Of a stretch of DNA of 10,794 bases, positions 1-7,655 are shown piece by piece. Each line of letters starts with the position of its first letter. Position 1 is the first letter of the stretch. This stretch comes from Bacteroidota bacterium (lineage in GTDB: Bacteria; Bacteroidota; Bacteroidia; Chitinophagales; Chitinophagaceae): assembly GCA_018267795.1 (NCBI GenBank), contig JAFDXS010000037.1:1-10794 (forward strand). Direction: 5' to 3'. The notes under the pieces were generated by a model, which was given only the letters and a program-made list of their open reading frames with translations, made no database searches and was not told the DNA's origin. Position numbers and translations under genes: made by a program.

Positions 1-261
1 TAGCTTATGGTCTATTTCATGATCACGTTCAAATTCGGCAACCAGCACAGCATCGTGCTTCTCTGCCATAGGCAAAAGATGGCAATCTTCATTGTGAGCA
101 TGCTCCTCGAATAAATCTAGTACCAGCAGTACCTGTTCAATTGTTGCTGAGGCTTTAGCGAGTGCAAAATCTGTTCTTTGAATGTCAACAGCTGTAGAAT
201 AAAGCATGTTGCGAAGACCTTTGTGAATTTGATTAAAAATGTTGTAGCGAGTTTCTGACAT
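1..261 (-). CDS. Hemerythrin-like HHE-domain protein, N-terminal part (cut by window edge)
   Basis: The first 87 codons are open from an ATG at 261 to the left edge with no stop, so this is the 5' part of a gene continuing outside the window. The visible residues fit an HHE cation-binding four-helix bundle: H13 in QIHKGLR, then E53-H54 with H56, E58 and H61 in the stretch EEHAHNEDCHLLP, then H81 and H85 in ERDHEIDH. In the family such His/Glu residues bind a di-iron centre used for oxygen or nitric oxide binding, or for iron sensing and repair. Family members are often about 140-160 residues, so roughly half is visible. There is no signal peptide, so it should be cytoplasmic. It is divergent from the potassium channel gene and has a good -7 element just upstream. 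Function beyond metal binding cannot be read from the sequence. Confidence 0.82.
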   Translation of the reverse strand, partial: MSETRYNIFNQIHKGLRNMLYSTAVDIQRTDFALAKASATIEQVLLVLDLFEEHAHNEDCHLLPMAEKHDAVLVAEFERDHEIDHKL

Positions 262-282
262 AATTTTAGTTTAATTTTTATG

Positions 283-290
283 CAAAACTA
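283..290 (-). promoter_or_regulatory. Candidate -7 element for the hemerythrin-like gene
   Basis: On the minus strand this reads TAGTTTTG, an exact match to the Bacteroidota -7 consensus TAnnTTTG. It lies 21 bases before the ATG at 261, implying a leader of about 15 bases. The -33 side is weak: only a T-rich stretch sits at the expected distance, with no clear TTG. Confidence 0.4.
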
Positions 291-311
291 TTTCCGCTAT
301 ATCTCATAAAA

Positions 312-341
312 TTGAATAAAACCGCCAACTTTCTATTCTTG
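312..341 (+). promoter_or_regulatory. Candidate promoter for the potassium channel gene
   Basis: TTG at 312-314, a 19-base spacer, then TATTCTTG at 334-341. This matches the Bacteroidota TTG-N19-TAnnTTTG promoter with one mismatch in the -7 box. It would give a long leader of about 150 bases before the ATG at 500. The leader holds no obvious riboswitch or hairpin, so a closer promoter without a consensus match is also possible. Confidence 0.33.
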
Positions 342-499
342 GCTTTATAGTTAAATAGGTTAGCAAATTGGGCAGGAAAAATTGAATAATTTAGTTACAA
401 ATAATCTTTAACTGCGGAACATAACGCTGTTTTAGACATTTTGTATTTTTACCGGGACTACTTCCGCTGCAGATATTGAATAATAAAAAAAGATAAGGC

Positions 500-1468
500 A
501 TGGCTACTACTTTTAAAAAACATAACCCTTCACTCAAAACGAATAATGATACCGGTTTTGGCAGTAACGCCAATGATTATGGCGGCAGGTTTATAAATAA
601 AGATGGCTCTTTCAATCTGCGTCGCGAGGGCATGCCTTTTCTTCGCAACATTAGCATTTATCAGAAGTTGCTAAATCTTCCTATTTCTAAGTTTATTGGT
701 GCCATCATCCTTTTTTATATTACCGCCAATCTCCTGTTCACTACTATTTATCTCATTATTGGTGCAAACCAGCTTCAGGGCATTAATGCAGTAGACGCAT
801 GGACAACATTTAAGCAGGTCTTTTATTTCAGTACAGAAACTTTTACTACTGTAGGTTACGGCAGAGTAAATCCCCTTGGCGATGCTGCTAATATTGTTGC
901 TTCATTTGAAGCCTTGTCAGGTTTCTTATCCTTTGCTATAGCTACAGGTCTTATTTATGGGCGTTTTGCAAAACCTAAATCATATTTGCTCTTTAGCGAC
1001 AAAGCGCTGATAAGTCCTCACCAGGACAAAACAGCTCTTATGTTCCGCTTTGTCACCTATAAAGACAATCATACATTAACCAATGTGGAAATAAAGGTTA
1101 ACATAGCATTGAGAATAGAAAACAATGGCCACTCGACCTATAATTTTTATGATCTGGCATTAGAACGCTACAAGGTCGATAACCTGCCCATGAACTGGAC
1201 AGTGGTGCATACTATTGATGAAAACAGCCCGCTCTATGGCTTTACAGAAGAAGATATGGTTGCTGCAGATGTGGAATTATATGTACTAGTCACTGCATTT
1301 GACGAAGTATTCTCCACCCCGGTTCTTCGCCGTACATCATATACGTATAAAGAAATGATGTTTGATGCTAAGTTTGTGCCTATGTACCGCGAGAGCGACG
1401 ATGGCAGAACTACCATATTAGAAATGCACAAACTAAATGAGGTTAAAATTTTAAAGCACAGAAACTAA
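500..1468 (+). CDS. KirBac-type inward-rectifier potassium channel
   Basis: This is an inner-membrane K+ channel subunit that would act as a tetramer. Residues 62-88 form TM1, about 103-116 the pore helix, TVGYG at 117-121 the selectivity filter, and about 129-154 TM2, ending in GRFAKPK at the cytoplasmic mouth. Residues about 165-315 form the immunoglobulin-like Kir C-terminal domain, with the family's hallmark HTIDENSPLYG at 237-247. The length, 322, is close to KirBac1.1. From recalled alignment, F145 falls where eukaryotic strong rectifiers carry an acidic residue, and Y153 falls at the bundle-crossing gate, so strong polyamine block is not expected. The cytoplasmic N-terminus carries GRFINKDGSFN (29-39), resembling the RFVxKDGxCN motif of animal Kir channels. 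The gene is alone on its strand and convergent, 14 bp from the next stop, with a secreted protein gene. Confidence 0.93.
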   Translation: MATTFKKHNPSLKTNNDTGFGSNANDYGGRFINKDGSFNLRREGMPFLRNISIYQKLLNLPISKFIGAIILFYITANLLFTTIYLIIGANQLQGINAVDAWTTFKQVFYFSTETFTTVGYGRVNPLGDAANIVASFEALSGFLSFAIATGLIYGRFAKPKSYLLFSDKALISPHQDKTALMFRFVTYKDNHTLTNVEIKVNIALRIENNGHSTYNFYDLALERYKVDNLPMNWTVVHTIDENSPLYGFTEEDMVAADVELYVLVTAFDEVFSTPVLRRTSYTYKEMMFDAKFVPMYRESDDGRTTILEMHKLNEVKILKHRN

Positions 1469-1482
1469 TAGCTTCTATATAA

Positions 1483-3642
1483 TTATCTTACTAAGGTTAC
1501 ATCACCCTTCCTGAATATTTGCTTGTCCTTTGTTCCTGCTGTAAGCTCTACCAGGTACATGTAATCTCCTATTTCCTGTGGTACTCCCTGAAAAGTGCCA
1601 TCCCAACCTTCGGAAGGCGAATAGCTCATCCATACCATTTGTCCCCAGCGGTTATATATTTTTAGCATAAACCTGGAGACATTACAGCCAGGCTGTATTA
1701 TGGGCCTGAAGAGATCATTCTTTCCATCTCCGTTTGGTGAAAACACTGATGGCATATTAAAGGCACATTCGCATAGCTGCTTACTTACGCTGATGCTATC
1801 ACTGAATAGACATGGACCGTCTGTCACCATTACCCAATATCTGCCCGTATCCTCCACCATGAGCGAAGTATTATAACTGCCATTACTCCATATTGCAGTG
1901 GCACCATCCGGTACATTGGCCTGTAACGACAATTGTATAGGTTGATCAGCGCAAATAATAGTATCAGTACCCAAATCCTGCTTCGCATCTATATAGGCAA
2001 TATTTACGGCTGCTGAATCTTCACAACCATCCCTGCTCACCGTTACTGAATAATGGCCTGTTTTCGTCACTGTATAAAAGCTATCCCTGCTGCCGCTTTG
2101 CCATCGGTAGTCTACACCCGGTACAGATACACGAAGTACATAGGGAAATGGAGGCATACAGAATGTAGTATCATTTCCCAGATCGAAAGAAACATCATTA
2201 TACTTCACAACAAAAGTATCTACCGTTACAGTGCAATAAGAAACCGACCGCACAAAATATTTGCCTCCATTTCTTACTGTGATAACAGAATCAATACTGC
2301 CCGTATTCCATAACCAATTATAGCCTGCAGGTGCATGAAGCGTTATTTGACCAGCGCCGGGTATGCACATGCTGGTATCGGTCAGCTTGTACAAGGTATC
2401 TGGCGGCAGGGGCTTTACAAAGTTAGTACCCAGGCTTTGCGCAAGTCCCATATAGCTTACCGCCGGAAAGTATATAGCATTATTCACATAGTTGCATGCC
2501 GTGCCGCGCAGGTTAGGGCTGTTGATGCAGCCAATATATTGCGACATGCCTGTGCTGTCAGCATTTGCAGTACAGTATATTTTACCATCGGGGCCTGCCC
2601 TTATTTCGCCTGCCGCACCACATGCGGGCGCACATAGATCAAAGCTATCGATAATAGGTACCTGGGATGCTACGATGGCAGCAGGAGTGGAAAGCGTGAT
2701 ATCATATTGTACTAATGCGCTGTTAGGATAAGTTGGACCATATTGCGAAACATACAGCTTTGTATTATCCGGAGAAAAGCACACTGATTGATCAAGCCCC
2801 AAAGTATCAAGCATAATAGCATTAGAAGCCTTGCCTGTTGCAGGGTCGAAATCACACATCTCCGCACCCAATGGTGGATTAAATAAAATGTTTTGATCGG
2901 TTAAGGCTATTTTCTTTCTATTGGGAGAAACTGCCATTTCCCCATTGCTGTAAGAGCCCAAAGAAGTAAAAGTGCCTGCATTAGACAATACAGGTGTAGT
3001 ATTAACGCCACTTGCGGTAATGTCATAAGCTTTAAAAGTAGTAGAAGTTCTGGAGTGGACTAACAGCCAGATATTACAATTGTCGCCCGGCACAGCAGCC
3101 ATGGCGCAGTCAAGAGCCGAATCGAGATGTACATGGGCTTTTCCGGATACCACATCTCCAAGCCCACCATTCAAGCTCATATCTACTATAGAATAATTTA
3201 GCCGGAAATCCCATCCTCCTGAGCCCGAGATAAAAGCCGAGCTTCCCGACATTACGAAAACATAGTACTGCTGGGGATTATTCAATACAGGTAAAATTAT
3301 AACGCCCTGTGGCGCATTATAAGATAATACAGTAGTATCATCAGCAGCAGGATATCCCTTTCTCCATGCAGATGTAGTACAGGTAGGCATGGGGTTGCCC
3401 TTGCGATCCCATATGGTATCTGTATTGGTATAAAAAAGCAGTTGTCCGTTTACATCACATACACTCGCAACTGCATTTATTGCCACCCATGGCACCTTTG
3501 AAGTGATAGCGGTAGGGGCTGGGCCATTGAAGTCTAAACCGTAATACGGCGGAAACATCCAAACGTTATTTTCCTTTTGAGCATGAAGTACAGGGGTTAG
3601 GAACAAAAAAAATATGATGGTTAGCTGTAATACTTTTTTCAT
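1483..3642 (-). CDS. Secreted beta-propeller/Ig-like protein with T9SS type B (gliding-motility-associated) C-terminal domain
   Basis: An exported protein of 719 residues. Residues 1-22 are a Sec signal peptide (MKK, hydrophobic core, then HAQ). Residues about 25-410 look like a beta-propeller or lactonase-like repeat region, with blades such as GEMAVSPNRKKIAL, SVCFSPDNTKLYVSQ and IRAGPDGKIYC, and the NSPNLRGTACNY pattern common in this Bacteroidota class. Three Ig/PKD-like repeats follow at about 418-480, 486-548 and 556-620, each opening with a D-T-x-x-C motif (LTDTSMC, LGNDTTFC, LGTDTIIC) and carrying a WxxGS/WSNGS and TGxYxV core. Residues 626-719 are the type B T9SS sorting domain, with PSVFSPNGDGKND, YNRWGQMVW, GWDGTFQG and GDYMYLVEL. 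The protein should cross the outer membrane through T9SS and be anchored or released at the surface. No catalytic residues are evident; adhesion or matrix function is plausible only. It is divergent from the sensor kinase gene. Confidence 0.9.
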   Translation of the reverse strand: MKKVLQLTIIFFLFLTPVLHAQKENNVWMFPPYYGLDFNGPAPTAITSKVPWVAINAVASVCDVNGQLLFYTNTDTIWDRKGNPMPTCTTSAWRKGYPAADDTTVLSYNAPQGVIILPVLNNPQQYYVFVMSGSSAFISGSGGWDFRLNYSIVDMSLNGGLGDVVSGKAHVHLDSALDCAMAAVPGDNCNIWLLVHSRTSTTFKAYDITASGVNTTPVLSNAGTFTSLGSYSNGEMAVSPNRKKIALTDQNILFNPPLGAEMCDFDPATGKASNAIMLDTLGLDQSVCFSPDNTKLYVSQYGPTYPNSALVQYDITLSTPAAIVASQVPIIDSFDLCAPACGAAGEIRAGPDGKIYCTANADSTGMSQYIGCINSPNLRGTACNYVNNAIYFPAVSYMGLAQSLGTNFVKPLPPDTLYKLTDTSMCIPGAGQITLHAPAGYNWLWNTGSIDSVITVRNGGKYFVRSVSYCTVTVDTFVVKYNDVSFDLGNDTTFCMPPFPYVLRVSVPGVDYRWQSGSRDSFYTVTKTGHYSVTVSRDGCEDSAAVNIAYIDAKQDLGTDTIICADQPIQLSLQANVPDGATAIWSNGSYNTSLMVEDTGRYWVMVTDGPCLFSDSISVSKQLCECAFNMPSVFSPNGDGKNDLFRPIIQPGCNVSRFMLKIYNRWGQMVWMSYSPSEGWDGTFQGVPQEIGDYMYLVELTAGTKDKQIFRKGDVTLVR

Positions 3643-3677
3643 TTAGCAGTAATGTTTAATGCCCATTAGACCAACTC

Positions 3678-3685
3678 CAAAATTA
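3678..3685 (-). promoter_or_regulatory. Candidate -7 element for the T9SS type B protein gene
   Basis: The minus strand reads TAATTTTG, an exact TAnnTTTG match, 36 bases before the ATG at 3642. The -33 region is only T-rich (TTT about 17 bases upstream), so the match rests mainly on the -7 box. Confidence 0.42.
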
Positions 3686-3721
3686 CATTGACACATATTG
3701 CTAAACATGGTGGTAACTACT

Positions 3722-3735
3722 CATTTTTAAAAATG
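3722..3735. promoter_or_regulatory. Perfect 14-bp palindrome in the divergent promoter region
   Basis: CATTTTTAAAAATG reads identically on both strands. It overlaps the -33 side of the candidate kinase promoter and lies about 40 bp upstream of the -7 box of the divergent secreted-protein gene. That position suits an operator for a dimeric regulator, possibly the LuxR-type regulator encoded next door. The high A/T content means chance or simple DNA bending is also possible. Confidence 0.35.
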
Positions 3736-3755
3736 GTATTTACTACTTAGATTTA
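3726..3755 (+). promoter_or_regulatory. Candidate promoter for the sensor kinase/response regulator operon
   Basis: TTT at 3726-3728, a 19-base spacer, then TAGATTTA at 3748-3755, which matches TAnnTTTG except for the last base. The predicted start is near 3761, giving a leader of about 28 bases before the ATG at 3789. Confidence 0.35.
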
Positions 3756-3764
3756 TAGAAATCT
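3749..3764. promoter_or_regulatory. Inverted repeat overlapping the kinase promoter -7/start region
   Basis: AGATTT, a 4-base spacer ATAG, then AAATCT: two perfect 6-bp arms. It covers most of the candidate -7 box and the predicted start site, a position where a bound regulator would repress. It could equally be a short hairpin at the leader start. Confidence 0.3.
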
Positions 3765-3788
3765 CCAAATTCATACTGTAAATATTGC

Positions 3789-5786
3789 ATGACTAGCGTA
3801 AGCCATAATATACGAATGGAGGCATTTCTAATGCTTTTACTGGTAGGCCTACCAATATTGTCTGCATATGCACAGGAAAAAAGCTATATCCCAGATAATT
3901 ATGAATTGAAAAATTTCAAAACCGATACCGCTGAAATAAACCGGCTTATACTGCAGTCGCAAAATACATCTACAGACAGCAGTATTGTGTTTTTGCAAAC
4001 CGCATATAAAAAAAGCATACTGGCTAAATATAACTATGGCGCAGCTCAATCGTTATTAGGATTGGGCGTAATGTATGGTCATAGCGGTGCCTATGATTCA
4101 AGTCTTAATTATTACAAACGGGCGTATTATTATTGTTATAACTGTCCTGAAAAACAATTTAGAGTATTGCTATGGCAGGATATGGCATCTTCCTATGCCC
4201 GGAGTGGTAATCGTAACATTGCTTTCATTTGCTTATATAAAGCCTTAGAGGAAATAAAAAACAATGACCTGCAGAACAACCGCACCCTTACTGCTACTAT
4301 TTATCTCAATATTGCTACAATGCTTACTGCAGATGGCCAGGATAATAAAGCGCTGTATTATTTGCGGAAGGCAGAAGCATTGGTAAAGAATCGAAATATT
4401 TATCTCCCGCTGCTATACCTGAACATGGCCAATGCATACCATGCAAGCAATATAGATTCTTACCTGGTCTATAGCAAAAAGGAGCTGGCCTTAGGTAAGA
4501 AATATGGTAGCAGGGAAATTAGTATGCTGGCGTATTTTTCAATAGGGGATGCATATGTTGACAGTAAAATACCTGCAAAAGGAATTCAATATATTGATAG
4601 TGGTATAGCCCTCGTTACTACAAGTACCAATCCTGTACATATAGTACAATACAATGCCCGCCTTGGTGAAGCATATTATCAACTGGGAAATTTTAAACGA
4701 GCCAAATACTTTTTAGATATAGCAGGCAGTGAAGGGAAAAGGCTTGGGCTGACTGATGATGAACGTTTTTACATTGACACTACGCTTGCTGCCATTTATA
4801 CACGTGAAGGAAATTTTCAAAAGGCACTTGAGAAACAGCAGGAATATTCAAAGAGTCATGACAGTTTCCTCAAAGCGCAGAAGGACAGCCTTATTAACAA
4901 GCTGGAAGTGACTTACCGCACAGCAGAGAAAGACAAAGAAATAGCATCGCAACTGGAAGGCATAAAGCATAGGAACTCCTTAATAATTGTAGTTTCAATA
5001 ATTGCCTGCTTACTTGTTATGCTTATTGTAAGCATGTACTTTATTACTAAAAACAGGAAACAACTACAGGAAGAAAAAATCTTAAACCTGGAGCAGGAGA
5101 AAAAAATAACAGAACTGAAAGGCATGCTGCAGGGCGAAGAAAAAGAACGCAAACGCCTTGCCAGGGAGCTGCACGATGGCATCATGGGTCAGCTATCAGC
5201 TGTCAAACTAAGTCTTAGTTTTCTTAAGCGGAAATATAGTGTGCTTAATAATGCAAATGATTTCAGCGAGGTATTATCTAATCTTGACGAGGCTGCAAAA
5301 GACTTACGCAATACCGCACATAACTTAATGCCGGCTACGCTCTCTTATCACGGACTTGGTGCAGCATTGCATACATTCTGCGACAAAATAAATCAAAGCA
5401 ACGAACTGCAAATTCATTTTTACATGTATGGCGAGCTGCCAAAGCTGCAATCTTATTTTGAGCTATCCATATATAGAATAGTGCAGGAGCTGATACAGAA
5501 CATTATTAAACATGCTAAAGCCACTGAAGCGCTTCTTCAAATAAATTTCTTTGATGAGCAGCTTACTATTACTATTGAAGACAACGGAAGCGGCTTTAAT
5601 ACCGAAACTGTAGATAAAGCTGCAGGTCTGGGCTTAACTAATGTAAGAGAGCGGATTAGTGCCTTTCATGGTACATTCACTATAGGCAGGCGCAATGAGG
5701 GTGGCACGGCCATAGAAATAGTATTTGATACAAACTACATGAAAAACGAAGAATCCTATGTCAATAAAAGTAGCAATAACGGATGA
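3789..5786 (+). CDS. Sensor histidine kinase with periplasmic TPR domain (HisKA_3/HATPase, NarX/DesK class)
   Basis: A 665-residue membrane kinase. A signal peptide occupies about 1-29 (core MLLLVGLPILSAYAQ); an in-frame ATG at residue 10 (3816) would give a more typical signal peptide and is a credible alternative start. Residues about 45-380 form TPR-like helical repeats, for example RLGEAYYQLGNFKRAKYFL at 291-309. A transmembrane helix spans about 397-419, a coiled coil about 421-455, the HisKA_3 dimerisation domain about 452-520 with phospho-acceptor H462 in ELHDG, and the HATPase domain about 555-647 with N571 (N box), DNGSGF at 598-603 (G1) and GLGL at 613-616 (G2). The repeats should therefore lie in the periplasm and the kinase core in the cytoplasm. 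The position of the usual phosphatase Gln in HDxxxQ is G467, with Q468 next. The gene overlaps its response regulator by 29 bp, so the two are co-expressed. Confidence 0.93.
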   Translation: MTSVSHNIRMEAFLMLLLVGLPILSAYAQEKSYIPDNYELKNFKTDTAEINRLILQSQNTSTDSSIVFLQTAYKKSILAKYNYGAAQSLLGLGVMYGHSGAYDSSLNYYKRAYYYCYNCPEKQFRVLLWQDMASSYARSGNRNIAFICLYKALEEIKNNDLQNNRTLTATIYLNIATMLTADGQDNKALYYLRKAEALVKNRNIYLPLLYLNMANAYHASNIDSYLVYSKKELALGKKYGSREISMLAYFSIGDAYVDSKIPAKGIQYIDSGIALVTTSTNPVHIVQYNARLGEAYYQLGNFKRAKYFLDIAGSEGKRLGLTDDERFYIDTTLAAIYTREGNFQKALEKQQEYSKSHDSFLKAQKDSLINKLEVTYRTAEKDKEIASQLEGIKHRNSLIIVVSIIACLLVMLIVSMYFITKNRKQLQEEKILNLEQEKKITELKGMLQGEEKERKRLARELHDGIMGQLSAVKLSLSFLKRKYSVLNNANDFSEVLSNLDEAAKDLRNTAHNLMPATLSYHGLGAALHTFCDKINQSNELQIHFYMYGELPKLQSYFELSIYRIVQELIQNIIKHAKATEALLQINFFDEQLTITIEDNGSGFNTETVDKAAGLGLTNVRERISAFHGTFTIGRRNEGGTAIEIVFDTNYMKNEESYVNKSSNNG

Positions 5787-6396
5787 TCACCCATTAATAA
5801 TAAAGGGAGTAAAAGATGTAATTAATGCCAATCCTCAATTTGAGTTATGCGGCGTTTATTCATCAGGTGCAGATTTGCTGAATGGATTACTGCAACAAGT
5901 ACCTGATGTATTGCTCCTAGACATACAGCTTCCTGACAAAATGGGAAATGAATTATCCCGTATTGTAAATAAGCGATATCCTCAAATAGCAATCCTGGCA
6001 CTTACCAATATGGATACTATTTACTACTTAAAAGAAATGCTGCAGCATGGCTGCATGGGTTACCTTACCAAACATACAGACGAGGCAATACTTACACAAG
6101 CTATAATGCAGGTATATAATGGCGAGCAATTCATAGAAGATGGCCTTAAGGAACAATTAGCTGATAGTATTCTCCAAAAAAGGAATCAATTAAAATCCCC
6201 GCAGCTTACCCAAAGGGAAAAAGAAATATTACAGCTGATAGCGCGGGAATATACCAATCAGCAGATTGCTGATAAATTATTTATTGCCTTGCGAACAGTA
6301 GAAAACCACCGACTAAGTATCTCTCAGAAGCTGAACAGTAAAAATACCGCAGGTCTTATAAAGACCGCATTACGCATGGGGTTAATAGAGCCATAA
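5758..6396 (+). CDS. NarL/FixJ-family response regulator (receiver + LuxR-type HTH)
   Basis: A 212-residue transcription factor. The receiver domain spans about 1-120: acidic pair D9-D10, phospho-acceptor D55 in VLLLDIQLPD, T83 and K105 in the switch positions. A short linker follows, then a LuxR/GerE helix-turn-helix at about 149-210, with the signature LTQREKEILQLIA, then TNQQIADKLFIALRTVENHR and KLNSKNTAGLI. All key residues are present, so it should be phosphorylated by the kinase gene that overlaps it. Its ATG lies inside the last 29 bp of the kinase gene, indicating translational coupling. Targets are unknown; the divergent upstream region with two dyads and the secreted-protein genes on both sides are the natural candidates. 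No terminator hairpin is evident in the 124 bp after it. Confidence 0.95.
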   Translation: MSIKVAITDDHPLIIKGVKDVINANPQFELCGVYSSGADLLNGLLQQVPDVLLLDIQLPDKMGNELSRIVNKRYPQIAILALTNMDTIYYLKEMLQHGCMGYLTKHTDEAILTQAIMQVYNGEQFIEDGLKEQLADSILQKRNQLKSPQLTQREKEILQLIAREYTNQQIADKLFIALRTVENHRLSISQKLNSKNTAGLIKTALRMGLIEP

Positions 6397-6468
6397 TCCT
6401 TATTTCCAGTATAGTATCATTTTGCCTCCGGATGCTGACGACCTCTGTCTAGGCTTTCACTTACGCAT

Positions 6469-6498
6469 TTATTTTTTTGGAATAAAATATTACATTTG
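6469..6498 (+). promoter_or_regulatory. Candidate promoter for the T9SS type A protein gene
   Basis: TTA at 6469-6471, a 19-base spacer, then TACATTTG at 6491-6498, an exact match to the Bacteroidota -7 consensus TAnnTTTG. The predicted leader is about 16 bases. This argues that the secreted-protein gene has its own promoter and does not depend only on read-through from the regulator gene. The remainder of the 6397-6520 gap shows nothing else clear. Confidence 0.5.
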
Positions 6499-6520
6499 AT
6501 AAAACTAAAAGTTATATTAA

Positions 6521-7636
6521 ATGAGATATTTCAAACTAATAGTTACATTCACCTTAACGCTTTTCTTGTTTTGCACATATATGGCAGCTGCCCAGGATTG
6601 TAGTGTGGACAGTCTTAAGACTAATAAATTATATATATCGACGGGAATTGGCGCTAATGCAGTTTCCGATTCTGTATTACTTGCAGGTGGATATGGCGGC
6701 AATAGCGGTTATCCTACACCCAATAATAATATTGATACCTTTTGGTCTGTTTCAAAATTAAGTTCGAACTATAATCCAAGAGCTACCTCCTCAGGCCTGT
6801 ATTTTACCTATACAGGCACCTACCTCACTGCAGGCGGAAACCCATATGTAATGGCAGATACCAGCGATCCATTGTATGGCTATTGGGCTGCCTTTGGTCC
6901 GGGTGGCACTTGCATCAGCACACCGGGCAGCAGTGGCTGGGTAACCAACTGGATATCTGTTTATATGGATGCCGGCGGACAAAATGCAAACATTGTCAAT
7001 GCCACAAATGATGGCTATGCTTTTGACCGCTGTTTTTACGTATGCACACAAGATTCTCTAAGCTTCCATATGCAACTACTTGCAGATGACATAATAGATA
7101 GTGTACTGGTAGATACTAATCATCTTTACATAACGCCCAGCACCAGCATTTCAAGTAGCTTTTATTGCAGCGCCATTGTTACCATAGACAAAAAACTAAA
7201 GGTTACCGCAGGAAGGCATATAGTAAGGGTTTGGATAAGGGACAATGCCGGTGGGCATATTGGTCTGAATGTTTATGGCACTATTGCATCTTCAGGCAGT
7301 ATCGGATCAAATGGCAAAACTCTATTTAAAAGCAAGTATGATAGCAAATGCAGCGGTAATCACCTGACAAATGGCAATACTTACGTGCCTAATACCAACG
7401 GCAGACACGAAATAAATATCTCTCCTAACCCAAGCAATGGTGATTTCAATATATTCTTGTCGGATAATACTATTGAGTCTTCAATGGAGGTGTACGATTA
7501 TAGTGGTAGAAACATAATGAACCGGACATTACAAGGGGGCAATAATAATATTCATTTAAATGTAAGTCCTGGCATTTACTTATTGCGAATAACAAATAGA
7601 GCTGGCGTTATTGTTAAAAAAATTGTGATACAGTAA
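6521..7636 (+). CDS. Secreted protein with T9SS type A sorting domain
   Basis: An exported protein of 371 residues. Residues 1-25 are a Sec signal peptide (MRYFKLIVTF, then a hydrophobic run ending AAAQ). Residues about 27-290 form a Gly/Ser/Tyr/Asn-rich beta-type region that I do not recognise as a named family. Within it, the segments around 165-200 (YAFDRCFYV, then LLADDIIDSVLVD) and 231-254 (GRHIVRVWIRDNAGG, then IGLNVYGTI) resemble the DNxxxxVxVNG and NxGGPxGLxVxG pattern of jelly-roll modules in secreted proteins; this is inference. Residues about 298-371 are the type A sorting domain: INISPNPSNGDFNI, MEVYDYSGRNI, then GIYLLRITN and VVKKIVIQ-like ending. It should pass through the outer membrane by T9SS. 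It follows the response regulator by 124 bp with its own promoter, and ends at a strong terminator. No active site is visible. Confidence 0.88.
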   Translation: MRYFKLIVTFTLTLFLFCTYMAAAQDCSVDSLKTNKLYISTGIGANAVSDSVLLAGGYGGNSGYPTPNNNIDTFWSVSKLSSNYNPRATSSGLYFTYTGTYLTAGGNPYVMADTSDPLYGYWAAFGPGGTCISTPGSSGWVTNWISVYMDAGGQNANIVNATNDGYAFDRCFYVCTQDSLSFHMQLLADDIIDSVLVDTNHLYITPSTSISSSFYCSAIVTIDKKLKVTAGRHIVRVWIRDNAGGHIGLNVYGTIASSGSIGSNGKTLFKSKYDSKCSGNHLTNGNTYVPNTNGRHEINISPNPSNGDFNIFLSDNTIESSMEVYDYSGRNIMNRTLQGGNNNIHLNVSPGIYLLRITNRAGVIVKKIVIQ

Positions 7637-7655
7637 ATAGAAAAACAATAAATTA

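Noticed and set aside
1783..2385. DNA-level tandem repeat in the T9SS type B gene
   Set aside because: The three Ig-like units are similar only at protein level; no long DNA repeat is visible, so it is described as protein domains.
2053..2731. Plus-strand open frames inside the T9SS type B gene
   Set aside because: They lie antisense to a clear 719-codon gene and encode Cys/His/Ile-rich strings without any family resemblance.
4913..5185. Minus-strand open frame within the kinase gene
   Set aside because: Its Ser/Phe/Cys-rich product is the antisense of the Lys/Glu-rich coiled coil of the kinase.
6424..6454. GCCT...AGGC pair after the response regulator as a terminator
   Set aside because: Only a 4-bp stem with a loop of about 23 bases and no T-run; not a credible terminator.
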